Shown here: one piece after another, positions 37,201 through 46,910 of the stretch | Position numbering within the stretch: the stretch's first letter is position 1 | How the letters are laid out: every line of letters starts with the position of its first letter | Source: Diphasiastrum complanatum | Taxonomy: Eukaryota > Streptophyta > Lycopodiopsida > Lycopodiales > Lycopodiaceae | Length of the DNA: 64,000 nucleotides | Assembly: GCA_029204225.1 (NCBI GenBank) | Contig: CM055102.1 | Location: 61,912,168 to 61,976,167, forward strand | Direction of reading: 5' to 3' | The notes under the pieces: generated by a model | The model's input: only the letters and a program-made list of their open reading frames with translations | Told to the model about the DNA's origin: nothing | The model's database searches: none | Translations under genes and position numbers: made by a program

Positions 37201-38438
37201 GGCTGTAGATATCCTTTATATGTTTGCAGACATTCTATGTGGGCATGGCGTGGGCGAGTTATTGTAAATTCTTGAAATTGCTCATGACCTGGCTTGTGGT
37301 CAGAAAGTTAAGAGGGTGCTTTTGGCTTGATTAGTGCCAGCTATTACGTTTGAGTGTTGATAACTGGATTTTTATGGTACAGAGCTGCAGATGCTGCAGT
37401 TACTAAAATAACCTCATGTTTTCCACAGGGTGCAGTTGAGCCTTCCCCTACAACAAGAGTCAAGGTATCTGATGCAGAGTCGATTGATCCATGTATTGAA
37501 ATTGAGGTATTTGATCACACCAATTTAGCAGTCCAACTTGTATCCGAAATGATGATCTTGTGTGGAGAGGCTGTTTCAATGTTTGGAGATCAACAAAGGT
37601 TGTTGCTCCCATACAGAGGTCAGATACCAAGAGACTTGCCTAGTCATTCTCGTGATATTACAGCAGAGGGTGCAGGCAAGGACATGGCTTTGCGTAGAAC
37701 CACAGGACCAGTCGGTATCAATTTAAGCAAACCTGTTGGCCATTCTTCACTTGGTCTTTCAGGCTATGTGCAATTCACATCTCCCATTAGACGTTATACA
37801 GACTTTATTGCACATTATCAGGTATGCCTAGTGCTGCAATGATTTGGTCTTTCTTTTCAAAATAGTGATTAACAGGAAATGTATGACACAAAACCTTCAC
37901 TTTATGTGTCACCTTAGGTGAAGGCAGCCTTGCGTGGTGATAAACCATTCTTTGCACACGGTTACTTGGAAGCAGCTATTGGATGGGCCAACTTACGATC
38001 CAGAGAAGCAAAGAGACTTGAGGGTATCTCTAATCGTTACTGGATACTAGAGTACCTGCGGAGGCAGCCAAAAGATACAATATTTCAAGCCGTTGTTATG
38101 CGTTTTGTGAAAGACCATGAGGCATTCATTTTATTAAAAGAGGTTTGCACATTACGCTCCTCAACATGCTTTTGACTCTGTTGTGTGATTCATATTCAGT
38201 GCATCTTTTCTTTTATATTGTTGGAGAATATACTTCAAACACATTGTATGCCGATTTGTTTTTCTTCAAAAGTCACATGACTGGAAAAAGATGTCCGTTG
38301 GTGGTGTTTTTTATGTAGGTGGGGCTTGAAGCTCTTGTTACCATCCATTCTAAAGCATCCGCAGGTGATAAAGTTAAAGTCATAGTAAAAGACGCTCATC
38401 CTCGAAAGGACTTATTACTGTTAAAAGAAATCTTATAA
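24810..38438 (+). CDS. RNR1: RNR1, organellar RNase II/R-family 3'-5' exoribonuclease (14 exons, intact)
   Basis: Plant RNR1 trims 3' ends of plastid (and mitochondrial) rRNA and mRNA. Exons: 24810-25168, 25695-25860, 34455-34568, 34659-34739, 34834-34962, 35218-35439, 35738-35923, 36131-36193, 36330-36436, 36621-36770, 36968-37121, 37429-37821, 37918-38142, 38319-38438. They join without a frame break into 822 codons, close to the roughly 800-residue family length. Residues 1 to about 60 are Ser/Arg/His-rich like a transit peptide. The N-terminal region contains [17 protein letters not shown] and GKKNW. The RNB metal site is [15 protein letters not shown] (D434, E440, D442, D443). Later blocks are [27 protein letters not shown] and [14 protein letters not shown] (R698/R699). 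A short S1-like C-terminus follows. All catalytic positions look intact. Exon 5 ends at a GC donor. The donors of exons 1 and 9 (AG|GTTTTA, AA|GTTGGT) are weak but phase-correct. Confidence 0.95.
26110..27600 (-). pseudogene. Ty3/gypsy fragment: PBS-like site, gag knuckle, RT N-terminus
   Basis: In minus-strand order: a decayed primer-binding site (TTTGATATCAAAGCGG, near 27325-27310); gag pieces with a zinc-knuckle remnant ([13 protein letters not shown] near 26850) in two shifted frames; then the RT N-terminus from 26474 ([22 protein letters not shown]). The RT continues in a second frame as [40 protein letters not shown] and DDLLDDL, the RT fingers/palm start of gypsy. Protease and the catalytic RT YxDD are absent. 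The stretch above 27340 may be LTR. Confidence 0.8.
27790..27853. repeat. (AG)32 microsatellite
   Basis: A pure AG array, followed to about 27900 by decayed GA-rich sequence. Confidence 0.98.
27958..28028. repeat. (GA)n(GAA)n microsatellite with an upstream LINE-type tail junction
   Basis: Pure GA to 28008, then GAA units. On the minus strand it follows CATGGAAAAAGACGTTGATAAAGC (28060-28036), which resembles the 3' end of the LINE copies that precede the arrays at 28343 and 29075. Confidence 0.9.
28029..28290 (-). pseudogene. Unidentified coding-like fragment with acidic coiled region
   Basis: A minus-strand open stretch reads [20 protein letters not shown], then a Glu/Asp/Ser-rich segment ([19 protein letters not shown]), and stops near 28047. 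Heptad-like spacing suggests a coiled coil. It could be a gag or LINE ORF1 remnant, since it runs into the LINE-like tail and (TC)n array. I do not recognise a family. Confidence 0.4.
28343..28412. repeat. (GA)35 microsatellite, apparent LINE 3' tail
   Basis: A pure array. On the minus strand it directly follows GACATTAATAAAATC, the end of the LINE 3' UTR. Confidence 0.95.
28413..29077 (-). pseudogene. LINE (non-LTR retrotransposon) ORF2 C-terminus and 3' UTR
   Basis: The minus-strand reading 29077-28889 gives [19 protein letters not shown], then [16 protein letters not shown] and [10 protein letters not shown] before a TGA stop. The Cys-Cys-His-Cys cluster followed by a CPVYYEIR-type motif is typical of the C-terminal zinc-binding segment after LINE reverse transcriptase. 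The roughly 480 bp downstream to 28413 lack a long ORF in that frame and end in AATAAAATC before a (TC)n tract, consistent with a 3' UTR. RT itself is missing (5' truncation, usual for LINEs). Confidence 0.75.
29075..29225 (-). mobile_element. Second LINE 3' end with (TC)n tail, nested in the first
   Basis: On the minus strand CACACTTGAGATGTACTTAT through GACATTAATAAGC (about 29200-29135) matches the 3' UTR end at 28475-28413. It is followed by a (TC)30 tract (29134-29075). The tract abuts the first LINE's zinc cluster, as if this tail had landed inside or beside its ORF. Confidence 0.7.
29312..29703 (+). mobile_element. LTR (392 bp) of a plus-strand gypsy element
   Basis: It begins TGTTACGAGACC and ends TTCCTAACA, giving matched TGTTA/TAACA termini. 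It is followed after one base by TGGTATCAGAGCC (29705-29717), a primer-binding site. TATAAAAGAGTGC at about 29634 gives a promoter TATA in the expected position. Confidence 0.82.
29704..31245 (+). pseudogene. Gypsy element: PBS, leader, gag start and integrase fragment
   Basis: After the PBS, a non-coding leader contains repeated 'TCAGCGC' phrases (29740-30190). A short open stretch at 30387-30686 ([20 protein letters not shown]) looks like a gag coiled region. From 30956 the reading is integrase: [20 protein letters not shown], the H2C2/pre-core region, then [20 protein letters not shown] and [10 protein letters not shown] with the first catalytic Asp. It stops being recognisable after LARLFIDH near 31237. 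PR, RT, RNase H and the rest of IN are missing. Confidence 0.82.
31250..31324. repeat. Array of five GGTTYGAACC palindromes
   Basis: GGTTTGAACC 31250-31259, GGTTCGAACC 31269-31278, CGTTCGAACC 31278-31287, GGTTTGAACC 31298-31307 and GGTTCGAACC 31315-31324. An A-run (AAAAAAAAAG) follows at 31331. The core resembles the tRNA B-box (GGTTCGANNCC), but there is no tRNA fold here. Confidence 0.85.
31375..32560 (+). pseudogene. Ty1/copia gag fused to integrase by internal deletion
   Basis: 31390-31785 is a gag segment closely similar to 7390-7780 ([31 protein letters not shown], then LPSSYQ). At about 31785 it jumps to GAG-pre-integrase ([26 protein letters not shown]) and integrase: [51 protein letters not shown]. 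All three catalytic acidic residues (D, D, E) remain. The zinc knuckle, protease and everything after IN are gone. From 32380 frameshifted IN C-terminal pieces ([15 protein letters not shown]) decay by about 32560. Confidence 0.88.
32561..33179. other. No recognisable gene (within RNR1 intron 2)
   Basis: AT-rich sequence with stops throughout. It may include the 3' LTR remains of the preceding copia fragment. Confidence 0.5.
33180..33720 (+). pseudogene. Decayed Ty1/copia gag fragment
   Basis: Around 33517-33700 one frame reads [19 protein letters not shown], then a collapsed knuckle [14 protein letters not shown] and a Lys-rich tail. In copia Gag this is CX2CX4HX4C, and here the first spacing is shortened. 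Stops and frameshifts fill the rest. Confidence 0.6.
33951..34393 (+). mobile_element. Copia 3' LTR (443 bp) ending near the RNR1 exon-3 acceptor
   Basis: A purine tract AAGAGGGGG (33941-33949) precedes TGTTAAAATAATC at 33951. The probable end is GGATTAACA at 34393, so the termini TGTTA/TAACA pair. The LTR contains a compound microsatellite (34146-34240). Same sense as RNR1. Confidence 0.7.
34146..34240. repeat. Compound (CT)n(CACT)n(CA)n microsatellite
   Basis: CT units, then CACT units, then CA with a few CG steps. It is internal to the LTR at 33951-34393. Confidence 0.95.
34963..35217 (+). other. RNR1 intron 5, GC-AG type
   Basis: Exon 5 ends APRPLTQ (..ACACAG, 34962) and is followed by GCACGT. 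Exon 6 starts after AAAATAG with VNELRERHA. The phase-0 join matches the PRPxxQ|VEELL order known for plant RNR1. No GT donor nearby keeps both phase and protein sequence. Confidence 0.78.
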
Positions 38439-39249
38439 GCAGGAACCTTTTTCTGCTGCTCCAAAAAAGACCAAATTTGCATGGAAGCAACTTGGAAACC
38501 CAGAAGGGCAGGTCTTCATGTTTCATTGCCAACTATGGTTCAAGCAAGGAAGGAATACCATTGGAATAACTCTGTGATGAGGCTATCATGCTAATGTGAG
38601 CAAGTTGAATCCCTTCAACATACAAGAAGTAAATTCTGGTGAGGCAATCAAATATCAGTCTTGTAAGATTGCAGTCTCTGGTGATCAAAATCCAAACATA
38701 TTATCTGTTGATGCATTGGTTTATTCTGGTTAGCAATCCTACTCAAGGTTTAATAGAGATTCCTTTTAAGAACTTTTTAATGCATGAACTTAGTATCTTT
38801 TTGCAGCATCTAAAATCTTTTGGATATGCTACTTTGCATTAAAGACAGATTGGTTCTTACTAACTGTTTGATCTACAGAAAATTGGAAAATATTTGGTTG
38901 GTTGGTTGGTTATTGGTTTATGTTTTTGTCTGTGTTCATTTTCATAGACATGCAAAGTGAATTTTTTTTGATGATGCTGGGTTTGATACTTACATTTTGT
39001 CCAAATGTGCACAGGCCAGGGCGTGGAAAGTACTTATTTGGCTGTATTTTACAAACAGATTACCAGTCTCTCACAAGTGCTCGTCGAACATGTGTGTGTG
39101 TACATTTTTGTGTTTTAGAGATATATTGGTTATAGGAGCATCAATTTTGGAGAAGTGTCAAGGTCTTCAAATCTCAACACCTAAAGTCTGGATTATGAAC
39201 TAACATCATACAACCAAAAGATTTGAACTTCTTACCATCAGTAAAATAA

Positions 39250-39351
39250 AGGTAAATATATGTTGTTGTATAGAAAATAGATGCTCATTGAAGGATGGTA
39301 AAGGTAAATATGTTGTTGTATAGAAAATAGATGCTCATTAAAGGATGGTAA
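39250..39351. repeat. Tandem duplication of about 50 bp
   Basis: The unit with 'tgttgttgtatagaaaatag' and 'atgctcattgaaggatggta' occurs twice, head to tail, with a 2-bp length difference and one substitution. This is a recent local duplication. Confidence 0.9.
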
Positions 39352-40563
39352 AAGCATGTGTATGAATGGGCATCTCCAGCTTGTAAAATTCTACAGTATA
39401 GCAGCACCCTGAATATTTCATCCTGTAAATTCATCTGAGCTGTGTTACTTCAAAAAGCGTATATCAGCAATTTCAATTTTCACAGCAAGCACTTGAATTC
39501 ATCTTTGAAGATGATCATGATCTGCAAAGAACATTGATTTCACAAGCCACACAACATGCACTATTGCACTTGTAATGTGCAAAAGAACTCAATGGGAATA
39601 TTTTGTACTCTTTCAATTATAATACTTGGTTGCTACATAAAGCATAGCAGTGTATTGAATGCATGATTTATGTCAAAGCATGCTGTTTTATTTTGTGGAA
39701 ATTCCAAGTAAAAGCACTTCACTAGATTTGGTTTCACAATACATGAATTTGACTTGCATGCAAACTTATCCTTGAATCTTGAACTGTAATGAAAAAAAAT
39801 CATCAAATGCTTTGAAGAAGTATCGAAATTCTATGCTAAAGGGGGCTTTGCATGTCGGTATCAAAAACCGATGCCTTACCACTTGTGTATACTCCATGGG
39901 TAATAACAAAAAATGAGAGAAGCTTCCATCTCGCTCTGCTGCCCCTCTCGGAGAAACTTCAGGAACGTTACCGCTCATACGGCTCCCAACCCCCTTCTAA
40001 CCCCCTTCTAGTCGAGTAGCTCTGATGTTCAGCTTTACCCTGCTACTCGCTTGACAAGGTCCCAAGTAATCTCTGTGGGAGGAGACCCCTCTCATCTGCC
40101 AAATGATCATTCCAAGACCCTCCATCCAGATAATGGGTAGGAGTGGTCCTCTTCCAAGATTCGTGGCCCCCCCCCTAAAGGGCGGGCATCCTTGGTGATG
40201 GTTCATGAGAGTCCAATAAATCATCTAAGGGTACTGAATTTATCTTACTGGTTTGTAGATGTACCCTTGTAGGGCTCTCTTTATTCGGGGGTGGCGGGCC
40301 ACGATGAACTTAGCCTGCTCGTGACAGATCGGATGCAGCACCACTCTATGGATAGCATTGCGGTATCTATACCCCTACAGATTGAGGCTATTGGAGATTC
40401 GAAGTCCGAGGTGGAAAAGTAGTAACTCGTTCTCGGGCTTGCCTATGCTTCAAGGGCATTCCACTCGAGGGTTGAAGGGCCTGAGGAGGCGTCCTTCCCT
40501 GTCATAAATTCTATTTTGCTTTTTTTTTTTTGAAATGTTTTTTTTGCCATAATTTTTTTTAAA

Positions 40564-40645
40564 CATGCACCTTCCATGTGGAAGGTGTGTGTGAAAAAAG
40601 TAATTTTTTTTACATGCACCTTCCGACATCCAAAAGGTGCGTGTA
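40564..40645. repeat. Two adjacent related hairpins flanked by A/T runs
   Basis: The first is CACCTTCCA (40568-40576) and TGGAAGGTG (40579-40587) around a TG loop. The second is ACATGCACCTT and AAGGTGCGTGT (about 40611-40643), a near-perfect dyad. Both start with ACATGCACCTTCC and are bordered by poly-T/poly-A runs, as in a small foldback or MITE-like element. Confidence 0.7.
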
Positions 40646-42101
40646 AAATTTTTTGAAAAAATGGAGAGGTGCATAGATTCCACTTTGGGAGGCACCTCCC
40701 TTTATAAAAAAAGGAAAAGTTGAGATTACATATATGATGAAACATCAGATACATCGATCATGTGGTAAAAGCTTTTCTTGGACCAATAGCCACCTGAATC
40801 AATCGTGTACTATAGTACAAATGAAATATAAGATTTCTTGAAGATAGGTATGTCATGTTTAGTGATGCAACCAAGGCACATCCAAAAGGATCACACACGT
40901 CTAATGGATATGTTGAATAGAAGATCTCTAAGCAAGTAGCCTTCGATGCTTAGGATTTTTGACAAAAATAGCTATTTAAAAGTATCCAAACACATACAAA
41001 AAGCAAACCATTTCTTTGTTAGCTGTGCTTATCCGCCAATGCTCAAGAAAAGAGATTATCATACCAACACATATATAATTGAAGAAAACAATCTTACATG
41101 ACCATTGCTCAGGATTTTTGATAGAAAATAGGACTTTTTAAAGAATTCAAACATGTACAAAAAAACAAATTGTTTCTTTGTTGGCCATGTCTTATTTCTT
41201 ACTCAAGAAAAGAAACTAACATACCGACATGTACATAATTGAATAAAGACAATTTCACATGATCATTGCTTGAGTCCATAATGTTGGTTTGAGTTCACAC
41301 TGATCAAAGATTATGCCTAGATAAAACATTGTAGTATATGGGCATAATACTACAATGTTCAGTAGATCCTTTCCAAGAAAAGTAGATATAGAGGTCATTT
41401 TTTCATATAGAAAAGTTTTAAATTACTATTAATCTACCTTGTTGCATTCAATCCTTTGAATGATTACACTATAGTTTAATAGTGACACTGAATCAGTACA
41501 ACAAAAAGTACTAGTTTGGAATGAAAAAGTTGCATAAAATGAGGAAAATAAAAGGAGTTGCATCTGGTTATGATAATTTATTACATTTTCTTTCTTGAGT
41601 TTCGTTTGGAAGATAATATTATTTGTATAAAGATCTCTTGCATACATACCCCCGTTGCTGATGAGGGTGGGTATGATGGCAAGGATACATTTTTTTTTTA
41701 TTGTGGCCTAATTTATTATTATTATTATGGTCGATGGCATATGTCCCATTGTGCCCGTGGGGTTGGTAATGAATATTAGATGGTATTGATGTGAATGCTC
41801 TTAGATGATTTGTTTATTTCGCTGGTACTTTTATGATTATTTGACAGTCTATCAATGTAATTTGTTTTTAAGTTTGTTTAGTCACGATTTCCTTTCCTTG
41901 TTTGTTATGAATTTTTGCAAAGATGTAGATGTACCACAAAGGCCTTGCCATGACATATTGTGGTATTTTAATTTTTTGTGAAAATTAAAAAAATATACAT
42001 GAGAAAAATAACATAGGTGTACAAATGATTTTGTGAAGTGGATTTATATTGTAGAGAGCTAAGATTGCATAATGGAATATCAAAAAATTAAAAGATGATA
42101 T

Positions 42102-42526
42102 TGTTAGAAATAATAAATGATAATGTTAGTTTCCCATAGGTTACTTTGACCCAAAAGGTCGAGACTTGTGTAACCATGGGTTAGGTTTATTATCTAGACC
42201 TAATAAGATGGACCCAATTTTGGTCTCGTAATTACTCGTGGGTCCAAGTAAAGTCTAATTATGCTAAGGGGCCCTATCTTGACTTTTGGGGGAGCCCTAT
42301 AATTAGTAGGTTCTAGAACTTAGGGTTTGGAAGAGTCTAGGCCCTTGGAAGGCCTATTTACTCATTGTTCATTTGTAATTCATTCCCTTTCAAGCATTGC
42401 TACTACTTTTTCTCTCCTTGAGGGTGCCTACCCTCTCCCTCTTCTTCTTCTTCTTCTTCTTCCCCCTCTTCTTCTTGTATATGGAGATTGAATGTTAGAA
42501 GGATCTTGGCACTTTGATTTCCTACA
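42102..42526 (+). mobile_element. Copia LTR, family 1 (425 bp)
   Basis: It starts TGTTAGAAATAATAAATG and ends GATTTCCTACA at 42526, directly followed by TGGTATCAGAGCC. A very similar copy lies inverted at 51292-51729 and a more diverged one at 57148-57591. It contains a (CTT)n run near 42440-42475. Confidence 0.9.
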
Positions 42527-43530
42527 TGGTATCAGAGCCATGGATCTTCTATGCTTGATTTAGGGCGCCCTACCAAACGAGATCATCTTCACTTAGGGAT
42601 CACAAAAATTCAGCACCTTTGCCGATTTAAAGAGTGAAGATTCGTTCAATTTTGACGCTTTTCTGTTTTGCAGGAGGGCGCCACACATCAAAGGAGATAA
42701 TAGGATTTTGGATGCCCAAAAATCAGTTGGTTGTTTGCTGATTTTTCAGGTTGCAGGAAGGTGCCATTAATTATCTTCTTCGGGGCTGCTTTTAGATCGC
42801 CCACATCCGTGTAGGTTTATCCTACTTCCATTGGTCTGTTGGTGCCCTATTTTTCAGATTTGCTCCTTTGCAGGAGGGCGCCCATCTACAAGCAATTTTG
42901 ATCTTCTGATTTGGCTGAAAAATCAGCACCATTGCTGCTGTTGCAAAGTGAAGATCTGCTTCTTTTTGCTTGTTTCCAGGTGTGGAAGTAAGCGCTAATT
43001 TTTTGTAATGATCCGATCACATTCTGAGGCTAAAAATTGGACAACATATTACCATTTGTAGGGTGTTTGCAACAGCCCTATCGTGTGTGTATTGTTCACA
43101 CTTTTTGGCAAGAAAGAAGGGTTACGGAAAAAGCTTTGTTGGAGGCTAACCTAATTCTTTGCTTGCTGAGTTTGTAATGCAATTTGAGGTTGAAATTTTC
43201 AGCACACAAGGCTTGTAGGAGGGCGATTTCCTACATCCATCTAATGTGTGGTTTCGACACATTCCGATGCTGATTTTTCAGATTTGATACTTGTTGATTT
43301 TTGTGTCTTTTAGGGCACATCTAGGGTTTGAAAAAGTTTATCTTCTTGGCTGGTTCTTATGGCAGGAGATTTGGGAGCAGTTCGTACTTGTTCGGGCGAA
43401 GATATGCTGGATGGCAACAACTGTTCTTCATGGAATTGCAAGCTGAGGTTTGGCATCGACGTGATGATCAAGATTTTATTGGTAACAAGATCTATCTTAT
43501 ATCATCTGAGATTTTGCAAGACCTTTAAAA
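42527..43530 (+). pseudogene. Copia PBS, leader and gag N-terminal fragment
   Basis: PBS TGGTATCAGAGCC at 42527-42539. The leader has repeated GGGCGCC phrases, also present in the leader of the minus-strand element at 56.7-57.1 kb, so both are family 1. Gag starts at ATG 43359 (MAGDLGAVRT, then MLDGNNCSSWNCKLRFGI), matching the copia Gag N-terminal fold. It stops at about 43530, and the rest of gag and the protease are absent. Confidence 0.75.
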
Positions 43531-43639
43531 GTGCTTGAGAAACACTTTTAAAGATATACCAAATAAAGGATTTATCATCATGGTTTCTCCTCTCTACTTC
43601 ATCCTCTTTGAAGGTAGAAGAGAAAAGGAGTTCCAAAGC

Positions 43640-44700
43640 TCACTAAGAATCTTATTAGTGTTGGCCAATTGCTTAATAATGGCCTTGATGTCAAGTTTTA
43701 TATTGACGCTTGTGTAATCAAGAAAGAAGATGAGATTATTGCATGTGGATCTCGATTTCGAGGCATTTATAAATTGGATCCAAGTGAGAGTGCTAACTCT
43801 TGTGATATTGCATATGTGACCAAGATCTCCAAAGAAGAATTATGGCATAGAAAATTGGGCCATCCCAACTTCAAATCTATGCACTCTATGGTCAAAGAAG
43901 CCAAAGCTATTGGTTTACCAAAGACACTATCCAAGGAGCTCAAGCCTTGTGAAGCATGTGCAATTGCAAAGTCGCATAAGAAGCCATATCCAAGATCTCA
44001 TATCAAGACTCATCATCCATTGGAGCTTGTGCACTCGGATGTACACTTTTCATCTTCTACAAGCAAGGAAGGAGCCACTTGCTTTTTCACTTTTATTGAT
44101 GACTACACAAGATTTACATGGTTGTATCTTCTATCTTCCAAAGCTATGGTGTTTGATTATTTCCTCAAGTTCAAAGCCCTTGTTGAAAAACAATTCACTT
44201 TCAAGATCAAAGCTTTGAGATGTGGTGGTAGTGGAGAGTACATCTCCAAGAAGTTTCATGTTTTTTGTGAGCAAGAAGGAATCAAAAGAGAACTCTCTTG
44301 TGCCTATTTCCCTTCTCAAAATGGGGTGGCCGAGAGGAAGAATAGAGCTCTATGTAAATGTGCCAAAGCTCTAAGAATTGAAGGCTCCTTGCCTAAGGAT
44401 TTTTGGGGAGAGGCCATCAATTGTGCCAATTATTTTTGCAATAGACTCCCTCATCTTGCTCTTGGAGGAAAGACACCTTTTGAGATGATGCATAAAGAGA
44501 AGCCTAAGGTTGATCACCTTAGAGTCTTTGAATGTATTTGCTTTGTTCATGTTCCTTTGGAGACTAGAAAGAAGGATGATCGTAGCTCAAGCAAAGGAGT
44601 AATGGTTGGATATTTATCTACCAAGAAGGCTTATAGAGTCTACATACTCTCTACTTGCAAGGTTATTGAAAGTAGAGATGTTATTTTTCATGAAGTTTAA
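43640..44700 (+). pseudogene. Ty1/copia integrase, long ORF with a lost catalytic Asp
   Basis: The ORF 43669-44700 (343 aa) covers the pre-integrase and integrase. It has HRKLGHPN and CEACAIAKSHKKP (HHCC zinc finger), the first Asp in [25 protein letters not shown], the Glu motif NGVAERKNRAL, and the C-terminal WGEAINCANYFCNR to VIESRDVIFHEV. The second catalytic Asp block, normally LRxDNGGEY, reads LRCGGSGEY, so the DDE triad is incomplete despite the long ORF. Upstream, 43640 joins family-1 leader/gag abruptly. Confidence 0.92.
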
Positions 44701-44778
44701 AAGATTACCTTGGATGGGGCTGAGATCAAAGCATCTTATGATGCATCTTCTATCATCAATATTGAAGACAACTGAAAT

Positions 44779-46430
44779 ATGGTGGGGTCGAGAATTGAGG
44801 AGGAACATCCTCATGCATTCACACCTAGAAGATCCATGAGAGAGAGATCTAAGCCCAAGAAGCTCTCATGCATTGGTAAAGACAAGCATGTGGATGTTGA
44901 ATCCACCAATTATGCATTTTTTATCTCTCATGAAAAACCTAGAAGTGTCCAAGAAGCACTCCATTCAAAGGAATGGCATGAAGCTATGAAACAAGAGTAT
45001 GATGCTTTGATTACCAACAACACTTGGGAGATCATGGATCCAACCACCAACTACCACATTATTGGATGCAAATGGGTGTTTAGAATCAAGTACAACAATG
45101 ATGGTTCTATCAACAAGTCCAAAGCAAGGCTATGCTCAAATTCAAGGCCTTGACTATGAAGACACCTTTGTACCCATCACAAAGATGGTCATGATCTCTA
45201 TTGTTTGCTATTTCAAGTGGAAAAAATCTCAACTTGATGTCTCGAATGATTTTCTTAATGGATATCTTGAGGAGGAGATATATATGGAGCAATCACAAGG
45301 CTTCATCAAGCAAGGTGAGGAATCGAAGGTTTTCCTACTTTTCAAAAGCTTATATGGGATCAAGCAAGCCCCAAGATCATGGTATGCAAGGCTCAACTCA
45401 TTTCTCATCTCACTTGGATTTGTTCTAAGTGACTACGATCCTTCCATGTATATAAAGTTTGTAAATAGTTATCTTGTCATTCTTCTCATCTATGTAGATG
45501 ACATTATCTCATGTGGAAGTTGCATGAGAAGCTAGTAGATGAGACTAAAAGTGCACTTGGTAGTGAGTTCAAAATGCAAAATCTAGGAGAGCTTCACTAC
45601 ATACTAGACCTAGAGATTGATATATGTCATGATTATACTTTCATAAGTCAATCTAGATATGCTCTATCAATGTTGATAAAGTTTCATATGGAGAATTATA
45701 AGAGCATAGATACACCTATGGAGCATATTGTAAGAGATCCTAATAAGGGAGATGAAAGATCCTTCGAGGACATCACCATTTTTAGGAGTCTCATTGGCTC
45801 CTTGATTTGGTTGACCATTACTAGGCCCGATTTGAGCTATTGTGTGCACAAGCTAAGTCAATCCATGCAAGATCCTAAGATCTACCATTGGAAATCGGCC
45901 AAGAGAGTCTTGAGGTATGTATCTTCAACACATGAATATTCGGATTACTCTACAAATGTGAAGATTTTTCAGTTGTTGCCTACTCGGACTCGGACTTTGC
46001 TAGTGACAAGGTAGATAAAAAATCCACAAGTGCCTACACTATATTTCTTGGAGGAGATCTCATATCTTGGCTATCTAAGAAGCAAGATACCATTTCACTA
46101 TCATCTTGTGAGGCCGAGTATAAGGCCCTTACAACAACAACAAAAGAGGTGTTATGGATCAAAAGATTTTTATTGGAGCTCAAGTGCATCAAAGATGAAG
46201 ATCTACCTTTGCTCAAATGTGACAACATCTCGGCCCAAGCCCTTGCCAACAATCCTATCTTTCATGCAAGCAGCAAGCATATTGAAGTTGCACATCATTT
46301 TATAAGAGAAAAGCTTATTGGAGGAGAGATCAACTTCATGTATTGCCGATCTTTTCACCAAGCCATTGCTCAAGAGTGCTTTCATCAAGCTTAGATCCAA
46401 TCTTGGCTTGATTCCAAGATCTATGCCTAA
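44779..46430 (+). pseudogene. Ty1/copia RT and RNase H, frameshifted
   Basis: 44779-45153 starts the RT (EALHSKEWHEAMKQEYDAL, then IGCKWVFRIKYNNDGSINK). A one-base shift leads to 45062-45535 (DYEDTFVPITKM, FLNGYLEEEIYMEQSQ, SLYGIKQAPRSWYARL) with an intact YVDD. The reading shifts again at 45511 (MQNLGELHYILDLEI, RSLIGSLIWLTITRPDLSY). RNase H follows in a third frame (FLGGDLISWLSKKQD, SSCEAEYKAL, CDNISAQALANNPIFHASSK) and ends near 46430. At least three frameshifts make it non-functional. Confidence 0.92.
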
Positions 46431-46457
46431 TTAGAATAGATATCTTTTAAGGAGGAG

Positions 46458-46910
46458 TGTGAAAAATAGTAAAAGCTATCTATGTTGAGTTAGGAGGTAT
46501 GTTGACTTTTTGTCTCAATCTACATGTTAGTAGGTGATTAGGCCAATTTTGGCATTAGAGGCAACTTGAGCAAGTACACATGCTAGATGATGATTAGGCC
46601 AAATCTAAGAGCAAGTTAGGCACTTGACACATGGAATGATGGTAGAGGGCTAGTGACACCTTCCTATGTATTGTCTTGAGAGCATGTGACCAATCACAAG
46701 TAAGGGGTCCAGGAAATTGGTCCAATTAGGGCCCATATGTCACTAAGCCAATGTACTTGTATGATTGATTTATGCATGTAGAAAAGTGTTATTGCCTTAG
46801 ATTGATGAAACAGATCTTGGATTTCAATCTGTGTGATCTATGTGCAATCACCACATCTTAGGAGATCAAAATCATAGTTTTGGGCATTCTCACACATGTG
46901 AAATTCAACA
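46458..46910 (+). mobile_element. Copia LTR, family 2 (453 bp), shared by two adjacent units
   Basis: It follows the polypurine tract AAGGAGGAG after the RNase H and begins TGTGAAAAATAG at 46458. It ends GAAATTCAACA at 46910 and is followed by TGGTATTAGAGCC, a PBS. It therefore serves as the 3' LTR of the unit to its left and the 5' LTR of the unit to its right. Related copies are at 50311-51014 (plus) and 58660-58780 (minus, partial). Confidence 0.88.

Larger units (their letters stand above)
38439..42101. other. RNR1 3' UTR followed by intergenic DNA without genes
   Basis: The first few hundred bases should be the RNR1 3' UTR. I could not place a poly(A) site with confidence. Beyond that no domain is readable. 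39880-40500 is noticeably more GC-rich than its surroundings but has no gene I recognise. Two hairpins and a 50-bp tandem duplication are listed separately. Confidence 0.55.

Noticed and set aside
39880-40500. Organelle DNA insertion suggested by higher GC
   Set aside because: I recognise no plastid or mitochondrial gene in it.
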